This document shows, in pieces, positions 51,559-59,933 of a stretch of DNA of 64,000 nucleotides (its first letter is position 1; the number at the start of each line of letters is the position of its first letter). The DNA is taken from positions 1-64,000 of the forward strand of contig DATJYK010000292.1 in NCBI GenBank assembly GCA_035578005.1. The letters run 5' to 3'. The notes under the pieces were generated by a model. The model saw only the letters and a list, made by a program, of their open reading frames with translations. It was not told where the DNA came from and did no database searches. Source of the stretch: Gp13-AA77 sp035578005. Its GTDB lineage: Bacteria > Acidobacteriota > Terriglobia > UBA7540. Position numbers and translations under genes: made by a program.

Positions 51559-52188
51559 ATGGACGGCGCCTGTTTGGAGTTAGCTGGCAAAATTCCCGCC
51601 GAGGGCTCGCCTGGTGCGGGGGCGGAGGAGACTGTTCTCATCCGCCAGGCTCAGGCGGGAGACCGTTCGGCGTTTGATACCTTGGTGCGCCAATATGACC
51701 AGGGTGTCTTGCGTCTGGTGCTACGAGTGGCCGGCGGTGCGGACGAAGCCTCAGACCTGTTTCAGGAAGTGTTCCTGAAGGTTTATCGTTCTCTCGGTCA
51801 CTTTAGGTTCGAGTCGCGCTTCTCCACGTGGCTCTATCGGGTGGTCACCAATGTCTGTCTGGACTACCTGCGGCGCAAGAAGACGCGGCGTGAGGTGCAA
51901 CCCCCGGCTCCTGAAGAAGGGCAGCCGGAATACTTCAACACCCTGGCGGATGACAGGGCTTCCCTGGATCCCGAGCGTGCCCTGCGCTCGAAGGAAATCG
52001 CGTCCCGCCTGCGAGGGGCTCTCAAGCGGTTGTCGCCGCGCGAGCGCGTTGTATTTGAGCTGCGGCATTATGAAGGGATGAAGCTGAGGGCGATCGGGCA
52101 GATGTGCGGCACCAGCGAAGAGACAGCCAAGAATTGCCTGTTCCGTGCCACGCAGAAGCTACGGTCGGAATTAGGGGACTTGATTTGA
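51559..52188 (+). CDS. ECF-type RNA polymerase sigma factor
   Basis: 209 residues; ATG at 51559. Region 2 is clear: FDTLVRQYDQGVLRLVLRVA, DEASDLFQEVFLKVYRSLGH and FESRFSTWLYRVVTNVCLDY LRRKK; region 4: LKRLSPRERVVFELRHYEGM and AIGQMCGTSEETAKNCLFRA. Such factors direct RNA polymerase to envelope-stress or similar promoters and are held by an anti-sigma factor encoded next door. Here the anti-sigma gene starts 24 nt downstream. The four genes that follow are close together, so the sigma factor may control its own operon. Upstream is a heptamer repeat region without an obvious ECF promoter that can be called by eye. Confidence 0.93.
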   Translation: MDGACLELAGKIPAEGSPGAGAEETVLIRQAQAGDRSAFDTLVRQYDQGVLRLVLRVAGGADEASDLFQEVFLKVYRSLGHFRFESRFSTWLYRVVTNVCLDYLRRKKTRREVQPPAPEEGQPEYFNTLADDRASLDPERALRSKEIASRLRGALKRLSPRERVVFELRHYEGMKLRAIGQMCGTSEETAKNCLFRATQKLRSELGDLI

Positions 52189-52211
52189 GGGCGCTAGGAG
52201 AGGTTTCAAGC

Positions 52212-53171
52212 GTGAACTGTCAGGATTTCAGTGAAAATCTGGCGCTTTACGATTACGCCGAGCTGCGGGGTGATGAGCGGGCGGCCCTTGAGGATCACCT
52301 CGCGGGCTGCGAGCAGTGCCGCAAAGTATTGGAGCAATCACGGCGCCTTGCGGACCTGCTTAGCCAGCAGGATCAGGCGGAGCTGGTCGGCTCACTGCCC
52401 AGCTTGCTCGTTGAGTGCCGGCAGCACTTGGAAATCGCTCTCGATCGCGAGCAGACGGGTTGGCGCGCCCTGTTGAGGGCTTGGTTGCCGCCCGTGGCTG
52501 CGGCGCATCCGGCCCGGGCCATGACGGCGCTCACGCTAGTCGCCTTGGGCTTCAGTTTAGGCTGGCTGCTACGTCCGCGGACGGAAACCAATACTCTTAC
52601 GCCCGGGCCCGTCACAAACACCTCGCCTGCCCAAATGGCGGTAGGCGACCTGGGGAACGCGCGAATCAACAGCATCAGCCAGGTGGCGCCCGATCCGGAA
52701 ACCGGAGACGTGAAGATCACCCTGAACGCGGAGAGACGAGTGACGATGGAAGGCTCGCTCGACAATCCCAATATCCGGCAAGTGATGCTGTACGCCCTGA
52801 AGAGTTATGACAATCCTGGGATTCGACTGGACACACTGAACGCGCTACGGAAAGGCGGTGTGGATCCAGCCGTGCGGGACGTCCTGCTTTACACGCTCGA
52901 GCACGACCCGAACGCGGGAGTGCGTCTGCAAGCCTTGCGGAACGTCACCGGCGCGAGTTGGGACAGTGACATCGCGCACGGCTTCCTGCAAGCCGCGGAG
53001 AAAGACCCGAATCTGGGCGTACGCGAGGCCGCCATCGACAGCCTGGTGAGCCACGTCTCAAGCGAGGACGGCGACGACCTGATTCCCGCGCTCCAGCACC
53101 TTGCTTCCGAGGATTCGGACCGTTACGTCAGGATCAAGGCGTTGGCCGCATTACGCGAGATGGGCCAGTAG
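52212..53171 (+). CDS. Anti-sigma factor with zinc-finger and HEAT-like repeats
   Basis: 319 residues from GTG 52212, chosen because AGGAGAGG lies 8 nt upstream; the frame is open further upstream into the sigma gene. The N-terminus is a zinc-binding anti-sigma (zf-HC2) domain: CQDFSENLALYDYAELRG and EDHLAGCEQCRKVL (HxxxCxxC). A single transmembrane helix follows (AMTALTLVALGFSLGWLLRP). The periplasmic part ends in about four HEAT-like repeats of ~35 residues (NIRQVMLYALKSYDNPGIRL, AVRDVLLYTLEHDPNAGVRL, LGVREAAIDSLVSHVSSEDG, YVRIKALAALREMGQ). The HEAT part is an unusual sensor for an anti-sigma and may bind a partner such as the proteins encoded next. Confidence 0.88.
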   Translation: MNCQDFSENLALYDYAELRGDERAALEDHLAGCEQCRKVLEQSRRLADLLSQQDQAELVGSLPSLLVECRQHLEIALDREQTGWRALLRAWLPPVAAAHPARAMTALTLVALGFSLGWLLRPRTETNTLTPGPVTNTSPAQMAVGDLGNARINSISQVAPDPETGDVKITLNAERRVTMEGSLDNPNIRQVMLYALKSYDNPGIRLDTLNALRKGGVDPAVRDVLLYTLEHDPNAGVRLQALRNVTGASWDSDIAHGFLQAAEKDPNLGVREAAIDSLVSHVSSEDGDDLIPALQHLASEDSDRYVRIKALAALREMGQ

Positions 53172-53315
53172 GTGTTAGGCCAGTAGGTGTTGTGAAAGAC
53201 TGCAGAAGACCACCAACCTGTTGGTGTCGGAAGCCAAGGCAACGGGGAATCTCGCCCTGAAATTTACGATGGATCGTGGCCGGCGCGCCGAAAGAGCCGG
53301 TTAGGAGAAACTGTA

Positions 53316-54698
53316 GTGAGAAGGACGGCTCGGATCATTCTGGCGCTTTTCGCACTCAGTCTGCCTCTGGCAGCGGCGGAAACGCCTCTGGTTCGTCACG
53401 GAACCCCCAAGCGTCAGGGACGTGTTTGGGTTCAGTATGACCAGTGCTCAGTGCCGGTGCGACCGGGCGGCAGGCTGATCTTCCGTACCCAAATGGGATC
53501 TGTGATCGTCTTCTCGGGCGACACCGCCCAACTTCAGTGCTCGTTGAAACTGGTTGCCTATACGGCGTCGGAGTCGGAAGCGCGCGCCAGCTTCTCAGGC
53601 TCCGAGCTCAGTGCTCGCCGCCTGGGGTCCGACGGCGCCTATGTGGATTTTCGCTACCCTGAGTACCAGCCGTCGCGGCGGGTGGACGCGTCATTCACCA
53701 TCGTCGTCCCACTACACTATAACCTCGACCTTGAGACCCAGAGCGGAGGCATCCAGGTATGCGGACTCGACGGGGAGCTTCGGGCCTCCACCGCCGGTGG
53801 CGACATCCAGACGGGGGACCTGACAGGACCCGTGCGCCTGCAGACCGCGGCCGGGAACATCAGCCTGGGCAACATTGATCAGCGGCTGGAGGCTCACACC
53901 GCCGGCGGCAGCATTCACGTGGGAGACGTGAAAGGCGACGCCTTTCTTGAAACCCATGGTGGTGACATCGTAGCCGGAACCATCTCCGGCACGGTCCGGG
54001 CTCTCACGGCCGCGGGCAATATCATCATGCGCTCGGCGTCGGGTCCGGTGGTGGTGCAGACTGCAGGAGGGCAGATCCGTCTGGGCGATTGCGGGGGCCC
54101 CGTGCGCGCTCACACGGCCGCCGGCAGTATCCAACTTGACGGGGCACGAGGCCGGGTGGAAGCCGAGACGGCGGGCGGCAATCTCGATCTGCTAAGGCTC
54201 ATGAGCGGAGTTCGCGCCCAAACCGCGGCCGGGAACGTCCTGGCCCAAATCGACGCCAATCGGCAGAGTTTCGGACCTTCAAGCCTCGAATCTTCCGTGG
54301 GGGATGTCGAAGTGTTCCTGCCGCCCGACTTGCCGCTGAACGTCAATGCGCTAATCGATACAGCCGCCGGGCACACGATCTCATCCGACTTCCCCATCGT
54401 GATGCGCCGCGATGGTGGCGAATGGGGTGTGGGACCGGTGCAAGGCTCGTCCGTGCTCTCGGGAGGCGGGGCGCCGCTTGTTTTGCGAACCGCGCTCGGC
54501 AACATCCAGATTCGCAAGCTGAACCCCGGTTCGATGGCCCGGCTGAAGGCTTATCAGCAGGCGTTCTGGAAGAACTGGGAGGAACAGATGAAGGAACAGC
54601 AGGAGAATATCGCTCGCCTGCAGAAGCTCATGCAGACTGAGCAAGAGCGGTTGCAGGAGCTGCAGAAATCGTGGCCCGAAGACGATGGCAGCCAGTAA
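53316..54698 (+). CDS. Exported DUF4097-type beta-helix protein
   Basis: 460 residues; GTG start at 53316 with GGAG ~10 nt upstream. Signal peptide: IILALFALSLPLAAAETP. Residues ~145-310 are about nine strict repeats of 17-19 residues, for example LDLETQSGGIQVCGLDG, LRASTAGGDIQTGDLTGP, VRLQTAAGNISLGNIDQ, LEAHTAGGSIHVGDVKG, VRAHTAAGSIQLDGARG. Each has the T-A-(G/A)-G-x-I pattern of DUF4097/beta-helix domains, forming a right-handed solenoid. The C-terminus (KNWEEQMKEQQENIARLQKL and onward) is a coiled coil. Exported, possibly surface or periplasmic; probable target or partner of the anti-sigma/PDZ system. No enzymatic residues. Confidence 0.85.
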   Translation: MRRTARIILALFALSLPLAAAETPLVRHGTPKRQGRVWVQYDQCSVPVRPGGRLIFRTQMGSVIVFSGDTAQLQCSLKLVAYTASESEARASFSGSELSARRLGSDGAYVDFRYPEYQPSRRVDASFTIVVPLHYNLDLETQSGGIQVCGLDGELRASTAGGDIQTGDLTGPVRLQTAAGNISLGNIDQRLEAHTAGGSIHVGDVKGDAFLETHGGDIVAGTISGTVRALTAAGNIIMRSASGPVVVQTAGGQIRLGDCGGPVRAHTAAGSIQLDGARGRVEAETAGGNLDLLRLMSGVRAQTAAGNVLAQIDANRQSFGPSSLESSVGDVEVFLPPDLPLNVNALIDTAAGHTISSDFPIVMRRDGGEWGVGPVQGSSVLSGGGAPLVLRTALGNIQIRKLNPGSMARLKAYQQAFWKNWEEQMKEQQENIARLQKLMQTEQERLQELQKSWPEDDGSQ

Positions 54699-54861
54699 GA
54701 GAGAGAGACCAGAGCCAAGTGACGGGAGACAAGTATCGGGTGATCGGGCCTTTGAGCGATCGGGTGATTGCCTTAATGAGCCAATGAATCAGTAAGCCGA
54801 TGCGTGCCTCTTGCTTGTCACTGTCGCCGATTTGTAGCGCTTCGTAAAGGGAGAGAGTCCT

Positions 54862-56010
54862 ATGGCAAACAAGATGAAATTCAACGCGGTGCTCGTTGCG
54901 CTAGCAATCGGGCTGACGTTTGTGTCCACGCCGCTGCACGCGCAAGAGCCGGAGGATAATCCACTTCAGAACGAGATCATTACGGTTTCGGGTGGGAATG
55001 CGTCCTGGCTGGGCGTCCAGACAAAGGACCTAACGTCTGACCAGGTCCGCGACTTGAAACTGGGCGACGAGTACGGCGCCCTGGTCGAGAAGGTTGAACC
55101 CGATAGTCCCGCCGCGAAAGCCGGCCTTCAAAAGGGTGACGTGATCGTTCAGTTCGCGGGCGAACGGGTGCGCAGCGTAGCCGAGCTGACCCGCCTGGTG
55201 CGCGAGACCCCTGTCGGAAGGTCAGTTGAGATTCAGATTCGCAGGAATGGCGCCAAACAAACCTTGAATGCCACGATCACCGCCCGTAAGAGCGGTTTCG
55301 AGCCACTCCTGGGCGAAGGGCGCAGCGGCCACATTGAAGTGTGGCCCAAGGTTAATGTTCCGGACCTGAACCTGAACTTCGGATTCTTCGGCGGGCCACG
55401 CTTGGGCGTCTCGGTGGAAGAGCTTACGCCGCAGCTGGCGAGCTACTTTGGCGTGAAGGACGGCAAAGGGGTGCTGGTGACCGAGGTCAGTGCGGGCAGT
55501 GCCGCCGAGAAAGCAGGGCTCAAGGCCGGTGACTGCATCATCCGGGTAGACTCCACTGCCATCGAGTCGGCCGACGACGTCCATCGGGCGCTTTCAAGCA
55601 AGTCCAACGAGAGCCACGACGTTACCGTGACCATCGTTCGAGACCGCAAAGAACAGACCCTGCAGGCTCACCTTGAGGCGCCGGAGCGCCCCCACTTCTT
55701 CCCTAACACTGCGGAGGGACGCACCGAACTCCAAAAGCCGTTGGCGGAAGCGCGCGCCCAGGCCAAGGCCTTGGCGGATAGCAGCCTCGGCCAGAAACTG
55801 GAATCCGAGCGAGCCGAGCTCGACGCACACCTCGAGGAGGCGCGCGCCAGCGCCAAGGTTGTTGCTGATCAGGAAGTCCAGCTTCGGCTAAAGTTACTCA
55901 AGGACCAAGGCCAATGGCGGGAGCAGTTGAAGCAGCTTGCGCCGGAAATGAAGGAGCTTCGAGACCGCCTCCAGCAGCTTCGCGACCAGTACGCGTACGG
56001 CGTGGTGTAA
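54862..56010 (+). CDS. Exported double-PDZ protein with coiled-coil tail
   Basis: 382 residues; ATG at 54862, GGGAGAG about 8 nt upstream. Signal peptide: VLVALAIGLTFVSTPLHA. Two PDZ domains: residues ~45-135 (SWLGVQTKDLTSDQVRDLKL, VEKVEPDSPAAKAGLQKGDV) and ~180-275 (LGVSVEELTPQLASYFGVKD, VTEVSAGSAAEKAGLKAGDC). They resemble those of HtrA/DegP, but no trypsin-like domain is present. The final ~90 residues are heptad-rich (EARAQAKALADSSLGQKLES, LKQLAPEMKELRDRLQQLRD). PDZ domains bind exposed C-termini of proteins. With the sigma, anti-sigma and DUF4097 genes it forms an envelope-quality sensor by inference; the protease acting on the anti-sigma factor is not nearby. Confidence 0.88.
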   Translation: MANKMKFNAVLVALAIGLTFVSTPLHAQEPEDNPLQNEIITVSGGNASWLGVQTKDLTSDQVRDLKLGDEYGALVEKVEPDSPAAKAGLQKGDVIVQFAGERVRSVAELTRLVRETPVGRSVEIQIRRNGAKQTLNATITARKSGFEPLLGEGRSGHIEVWPKVNVPDLNLNFGFFGGPRLGVSVEELTPQLASYFGVKDGKGVLVTEVSAGSAAEKAGLKAGDCIIRVDSTAIESADDVHRALSSKSNESHDVTVTIVRDRKEQTLQAHLEAPERPHFFPNTAEGRTELQKPLAEARAQAKALADSSLGQKLESERAELDAHLEEARASAKVVADQEVQLRLKLLKDQGQWREQLKQLAPEMKELRDRLQQLRDQYAYGVV

Positions 56011-56092
56011 CCCGGATCATTTCAGATCATCGCGGTACAAGAAGAAGTGTGTACCTTCAAGAACCTCGAATACTCTCCGCAACTGTCCAACC

Positions 56093-56169
56093 TGTCATTT
56101 CGAGCGCCGCTGCGCTTTCCCTTCAACCACGCTCAGGGCCAGTGGCCGCAGCCGCGAGAAATTTCGCTC
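56093..56169. repeat. TGTCATTTCGAGC ... GCGAGAAATTTC dispersed repeat
   Basis: Starts TGTCATTTCGAGCG and ends CGCGAGAAATTTCG, with weak dyad symmetry and an inner CAGGGCC-AGT-GGCC hairpin. Repeats of this kind are common in genomes of soil bacteria. It separates the PDZ gene from the next transcription unit. Confidence 0.5.
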
Positions 56170-56232
56170 TGAACACCCTAGGGCGAGATTGGACTTGACT
56201 TCGTCAGTTTCGGTCTCAGTTAATGTGGAAGT

Positions 56233-57159
56233 ATGAAGACCGCCACCGCCACCACGAACGAAGCCGACAGAAGCGCCATCAACGGTCCGCTCCAAATTAC
56301 CGAAACGCAGAAGGATTTGTTTCGTCGCCATGGCTACGTCCACTTGAAGGGTTTCTTCACACCAGAACGCGTCGAGGCCCTTCGTCAACTCTCCGACCAA
56401 TTGAGCGCTCAGGCGCTAGCGATCCTCCGGGCCGCACAGGCCGCTGGTGAATCGCTTTCACAGAGAGCCAGGAATCATCCTCTGGAGCTTATCGTCCTCC
56501 CCGAGGCGTCCAATCCGGCGCAGGTCTGCCGATACGAGTTCATGATCGGCAGCAACACAAAGTTCAGAGACTTTACTGCCGACTACGTCCAGCCCGCAGT
56601 GTCAGCCGTGGCCGGCAAAGCCGTGCGGCCGTTTAAGGACAAAACTAACGAAAAGCTTCCGGGTGGGGGCGCCTTCCGGCCTCACCAGGATTTCGCCGCC
56701 TACCAGTTCTTCAAAGCCCGTTACCACGTCACGGCTCAACTGAGCGTCGACGCGGCAACGGTGGAGAATGGATGTGTGCAGTTCTCCCCAAATTTCGGCG
56801 CCATAGCAGCCAGGCGGCCGGAATTTGTTGTGGACAGAGTGGACGGCAGAGCGCTGCTGCACTCCAACGACGGAGGCCCCCATCACGGAGACCTAAGAGC
56901 GGACATCGCCGCCGAGCTCCATTGGCAGCCCCTCGAAAGCGCGCCCGCCGACCTAGTGATTTTCGACTCGTTTGTTCCCCACTGGTCCGACATCAACCGA
57001 AGTTCAAAACCTCGAAGGGCGATCTTCATCACGTTCAATCTGGCGTCGGAGGGGTCGCTGTATGATGAGTACTATGCGGATAAACGGCTGAACTACGATG
57101 ATCCGAAGTTTCATGTCTCCACTCCGACGTTGTACGGGAAGCAGGGAAATAGGGAGTAG
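56233..57159 (+). CDS. Phytanoyl-CoA dioxygenase (PhyH) family protein
   Basis: 308 residues; ATG at 56233. Fe(II)/2-oxoglutarate oxygenase of the PhyH type: helix FRRHGYVHLKGFFTPERVEA; metal ligands H151 and D153 (FRPHQDF) and H250 (SFVPHWSDIN); 2-oxoglutarate arginine in SSKPRRAIFITFN (R261 or R262). All ligands are present, so activity is likely. Members hydroxylate lipids, sugars, amino acids or secondary metabolites; the size and the 'HQDFAAYQFF' context resemble bacterial ectoine- or natural-product-type oxygenases, but the substrate is not evident. The last residues (GKQGNRE) read through the start of a G-rich repeat-like sequence. No adjacent partner gene. Confidence 0.88.
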   Translation: MKTATATTNEADRSAINGPLQITETQKDLFRRHGYVHLKGFFTPERVEALRQLSDQLSAQALAILRAAQAAGESLSQRARNHPLELIVLPEASNPAQVCRYEFMIGSNTKFRDFTADYVQPAVSAVAGKAVRPFKDKTNEKLPGGGAFRPHQDFAAYQFFKARYHVTAQLSVDAATVENGCVQFSPNFGAIAARRPEFVVDRVDGRALLHSNDGGPHHGDLRADIAAELHWQPLESAPADLVIFDSFVPHWSDINRSSKPRRAIFITFNLASEGSLYDEYYADKRLNYDDPKFHVSTPTLYGKQGNRE

Positions 57160-57386
57160 CGGATAGTAGCGAATCGTCCGAAATGGCAGCTTGCAGCGCT
57201 TGGGCTTGCCCCGGCCAGCGGCCACCCTAGGGGCCGCCCGGCGGGCCCGCGCCGCCACGCCTCAGCCTGCCCGCTCCGCACACGGTTACGCGTAAGAGCT
57301 TGTCCCACAACTGAATAGCAAGATCGATATGTAGCCTAGCCGCAAAGGCTTACCCTAGCCCCTCCTCCGAGCCTCGAAGAAATAAC
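57160..57386. other. GC-rich spacer without a gene
   Basis: The first ~30 nt are heptamer-like (GGGAAATAGGGAGTAGCGGA). Then follows a GC-rich section (CAGCGGCCACCCTAGGGGCC). No coding sequence or terminator is clear. Confidence 0.35.
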
Positions 57387-57417
57387 TTGACAAACCGGAT
57401 ATAATGAGTTCTATAAT
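57387..57417 (+). promoter_or_regulatory. Candidate promoter with two TATAAT boxes
   Basis: TTGACA at 57387-57392, TATAAT at 57412-57417 after a 19-nt spacer, and another TATAAT at 57400-57405. Perfect hexamers, but spacing is long and the next sure gene starts 620 nt later (58036). A long leader or small RNA is possible. Confidence 0.4.
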
Positions 57418-57610
57418 CACCTTTCCTCGAGAAGGTTCCATGAATCTCGCGTGGCCGTTTCGGCGTCAGGCAAGGGTACTCGGCCCGCTCGGTCACTTGG
57501 GGGGAGTCTCGCCTAAGTTTGGGTCAACGGTATCCGGCACGAGGGCGAAGGTTTGTGACAAAAGTTACCTTGGAGTTACCAGTCGTCGCAAGCAAAATTA
57601 CGAAACGAAA

Positions 57611-57720
57611 CCGTCAGGTGTATGAAAACAAAGGACCGGGTTCGCTGAAGCCGTCAAATCTATGAAAATAAATGGGTTATTTTATTAAGCCGTCAGATTA
57701 TTGATAAATAAGGCTGTTAT
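57611..57720. repeat. Second array of CCGTCA units, ~40-bp period
   Basis: Units begin at 57611, 57651 and 57690: CCGTCAGGTGTATGAAAACA, CCGTCAAATCTATGAAAATA, CCGTCAGATTATTGATAAAT. All continue AAxGGxxxGTTAT or similar, with 9-10-bp spacers. The first unit is preceded by TTACGAAACGAAA, as the first unit at 46.5 kb is preceded by TTACGAACGAA. Located ~315 bp upstream of the sedolisin gene. Confidence 0.8.
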
Positions 57721-58035
57721 CGACAAGGGTGAGGCCCGTTCTCCCTTGAACTGAGCACACGCGGTATGACGTCAAGCTCTTGGAAAGTCTCAGTCATAGG
57801 ATCGGGTTTCAATGCTTCGCTGCCCGACCGAAATTCTCAGGGCGGAATCAGCGTAAGGTCGAAACGCTCAAGGGCTCATATTCACAACAAGGAGGTGAGT
57901 GAAAAACTCGCCGCTCATTTTGCCGGGCGGAACGACGACACTCAACGGAGCGAGGCCGGATAATCACCGGTTTCAGCCAGACGGTTGAGTTTGCGACACC
58001 GAAATTATGACCTCAGCATACGAAAGGAGTAATTT

Positions 58036-59853
58036 GTGGCTAAGCCCAGTAAACTTGTACCAATCTCAGGGAGTGAGCGACACGTCCGATCCGGTGCCCG
58101 GGAAGTGGGCGCGCCCGATCCCAATGAACGTATCAGCGTCAGCGTTCTGCTACGGCCGCGTAAGCCTCTCACTGACCTTGCATCCGGGAAGCAATTAGGA
58201 GCGAACCTTCAGCAGCGCAGTTACTTGAGCCGCGAGGAGTTCGCGGCCCAATACGGCGCCAATCCTGATGACGTGGCCAAGGTGGAAGCCTTTGCTCATG
58301 ACCATAACCTGACCGTGGTGGAGGCCAGCCTGCCGCGGCGAACCGTGGTGCTGTCGGGCACCGTGGCAGCCCTCAGCGCGGCCTTCGGCGTTCAACTCGT
58401 GCACTACGAACATGCCGAGGGCAATTTCCGCGGCCGTACAGGACCTGTGCAAGTGCCGCAAGAACTGGCAGGCACCATCCAGGCTGTCTTCGGGTTTGAC
58501 AACCGGCGCATGGCCAAACCCCGCTTGACTTGCTTCAAGCCGCTCGATCAAGCCGCACGGGCGGCCGGCGCCAGCGGGTACACACCCCCGCAGATCGCGT
58601 CTCTGTACAACTTTCCGTCCGGTACGGACGGCACCGGCGAGTGCATCGGCATCTTCGAGTTCGGAGGCGGCTATAAGTCGAGTGACCTTAACACTTACTT
58701 CAAGCAGATCGGAGTGACGGCGCCCACCATCACTGCCGTTTCCGTGGATGGCACCTCGAATCAACCCACTCCGGGCGCGAATAGCCCGGATGTTGAAGTT
58801 GACCTCGATATTGAAATGGCGGGCGGCGCGGCTCCGGGCGCCTCGATCGTCGTTTACTTTGCGCCCTTCACCGAGCAAGGGTGGGTAGACGCCATCACGA
58901 CGGCCGTCAACGATAACATACACAAGCCCTCGGTGATCTCCATTAGCTGGGGATTCGCGGAGGGGAACGATATCTGGACCCCCCAGGCTATCCAGGCCGT
59001 GGACGAAGCCTTTCAATCGGCCGCAGCCATTGGCATCACGGTGTGTGTGGCCTCGGGCGACGACGGTTCCCGCGATGAAATCACCGACGGTCGCGCGCAC
59101 GTTGATTACCCAGCCTCGAGCGAGTATGTGCTCGCTTGCGGCGGCACCACCTTGCAGTCTTCTGGCAATACGGTCACCAGTGAGGTCGTGTGGAATGAGG
59201 GCTCGAGCGGCGGCGCGACTGGCGGTGGCGTGAGCGACGACATTGCCCTGCCAAGCTGGCAGGCTAACGCCAACGTGCCGCCTTCAGTGAACCCGGGCGC
59301 TCACGTAGGACGCGGCGTCCCGGACGTGGCCGGCAATGCCGATCCCAATACCGGTTACGAAGTCATTGCGGACGGGCAGCAGGGTATGGTCGGCGGCACC
59401 AGCGCGGTAGCTCCCCTTTGGGCCGGATTGATCGCGCGCATCAACCAGCAACTCGGAAAGCCGGTTGGGTTCCTCAACCCCATCCTCTATGCCCTGCCGA
59501 ACCCCAGCCAAACTTTGAACGACATCACCTCCGGAACCAACTCGATCGGCGGAGTGAAAGGCTACTCCGCTAGGCAAGGCTGGGACGCCTGCACGGGCTG
59601 GGGATCGCCCAACGGGACGGCCCTGCTGACAGCCCTCGGCGGGTCTACCGGCTCGGGATCAGGCGGTTCTGGGTCCGGTGGTTCCGGATCAGGCGGTTCG
59701 GGATCAGGTGGCTCGGGGTCAGGCGGGTCGGGATCGGGTGGTTCGGGCGGTTCCGGATCGGGCGGCTCTGGGTCAGGTGGCTTCGGGCCGGGCGGTTCGC
59801 CGCCTGGGAAAAAGAAGCACCACAAGCATCACAAACACTCAGAGCGTTGGTAG
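58036..59853 (+). CDS. Sedolisin (S53) serine-carboxyl peptidase with Gly-Ser and His/Lys tail
   Basis: 605 residues; GTG start at 58036 with AAGGAGT 7 nt upstream. Acid-acting secreted peptidase of kumamolisin type. Residues ~1-165: pro-kumamolisin activation domain (VSVLLRPRKPLTDLASGKQL, TVVLSGTVAALSAAFGVQLV). Catalytic domain ~180-535: E254 and D258 (DVEVDLDIE), oxyanion Asp in SGDDGSRD, nucleophile S456 (VGGTSAVAP), and calcium site (DITSGTNSI, GWDACTGWGSPNG). Residues ~540-590 are (GSGGS)n repeats and the tail is GKKKHHKHHKHSERW, rich in His and Lys. No classical signal peptide, as in many S53 zymogens. All catalytic residues are in place. Confidence 0.93.
   Translation: MAKPSKLVPISGSERHVRSGAREVGAPDPNERISVSVLLRPRKPLTDLASGKQLGANLQQRSYLSREEFAAQYGANPDDVAKVEAFAHDHNLTVVEASLPRRTVVLSGTVAALSAAFGVQLVHYEHAEGNFRGRTGPVQVPQELAGTIQAVFGFDNRRMAKPRLTCFKPLDQAARAAGASGYTPPQIASLYNFPSGTDGTGECIGIFEFGGGYKSSDLNTYFKQIGVTAPTITAVSVDGTSNQPTPGANSPDVEVDLDIEMAGGAAPGASIVVYFAPFTEQGWVDAITTAVNDNIHKPSVISISWGFAEGNDIWTPQAIQAVDEAFQSAAAIGITVCVASGDDGSRDEITDGRAHVDYPASSEYVLACGGTTLQSSGNTVTSEVVWNEGSSGGATGGGVSDDIALPSWQANANVPPSVNPGAHVGRGVPDVAGNADPNTGYEVIADGQQGMVGGTSAVAPLWAGLIARINQQLGKPVGFLNPILYALPNPSQTLNDITSGTNSIGGVKGYSARQGWDACTGWGSPNGTALLTALGGSTGSGSGGSGSGGSGSGGSGSGGSGSGGSGSGGSGGSGSGGSGSGGFGPGGSPPGKKKHHKHHKHSERW
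59654..59790 (+). repeat. 15-bp coding repeat for GSGGS
   Basis: Units such as GGATCAGGCGGTTCG repeat about nine times at a 15-bp period with silent changes, within the sedolisin gene. Encodes a flexible Gly-Ser linker. Length likely varies between strains. Confidence 0.85.
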
Positions 59854-59933
59854 CCAGAGTCAGCGCAATTCGTGGGAGAAATTCGTGCGAGCCTCAGCCG
59901 GATTTCTCCCCCGACCTGCCTCGCCCGAGTGTT

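Noticed and set aside
57766..57963. Small gene of 65 codons on the plus strand
   Set aside because: No ribosome binding site, no recognisable sequence, and it lies in a repeat-containing spacer. Not excluded, but not supported.
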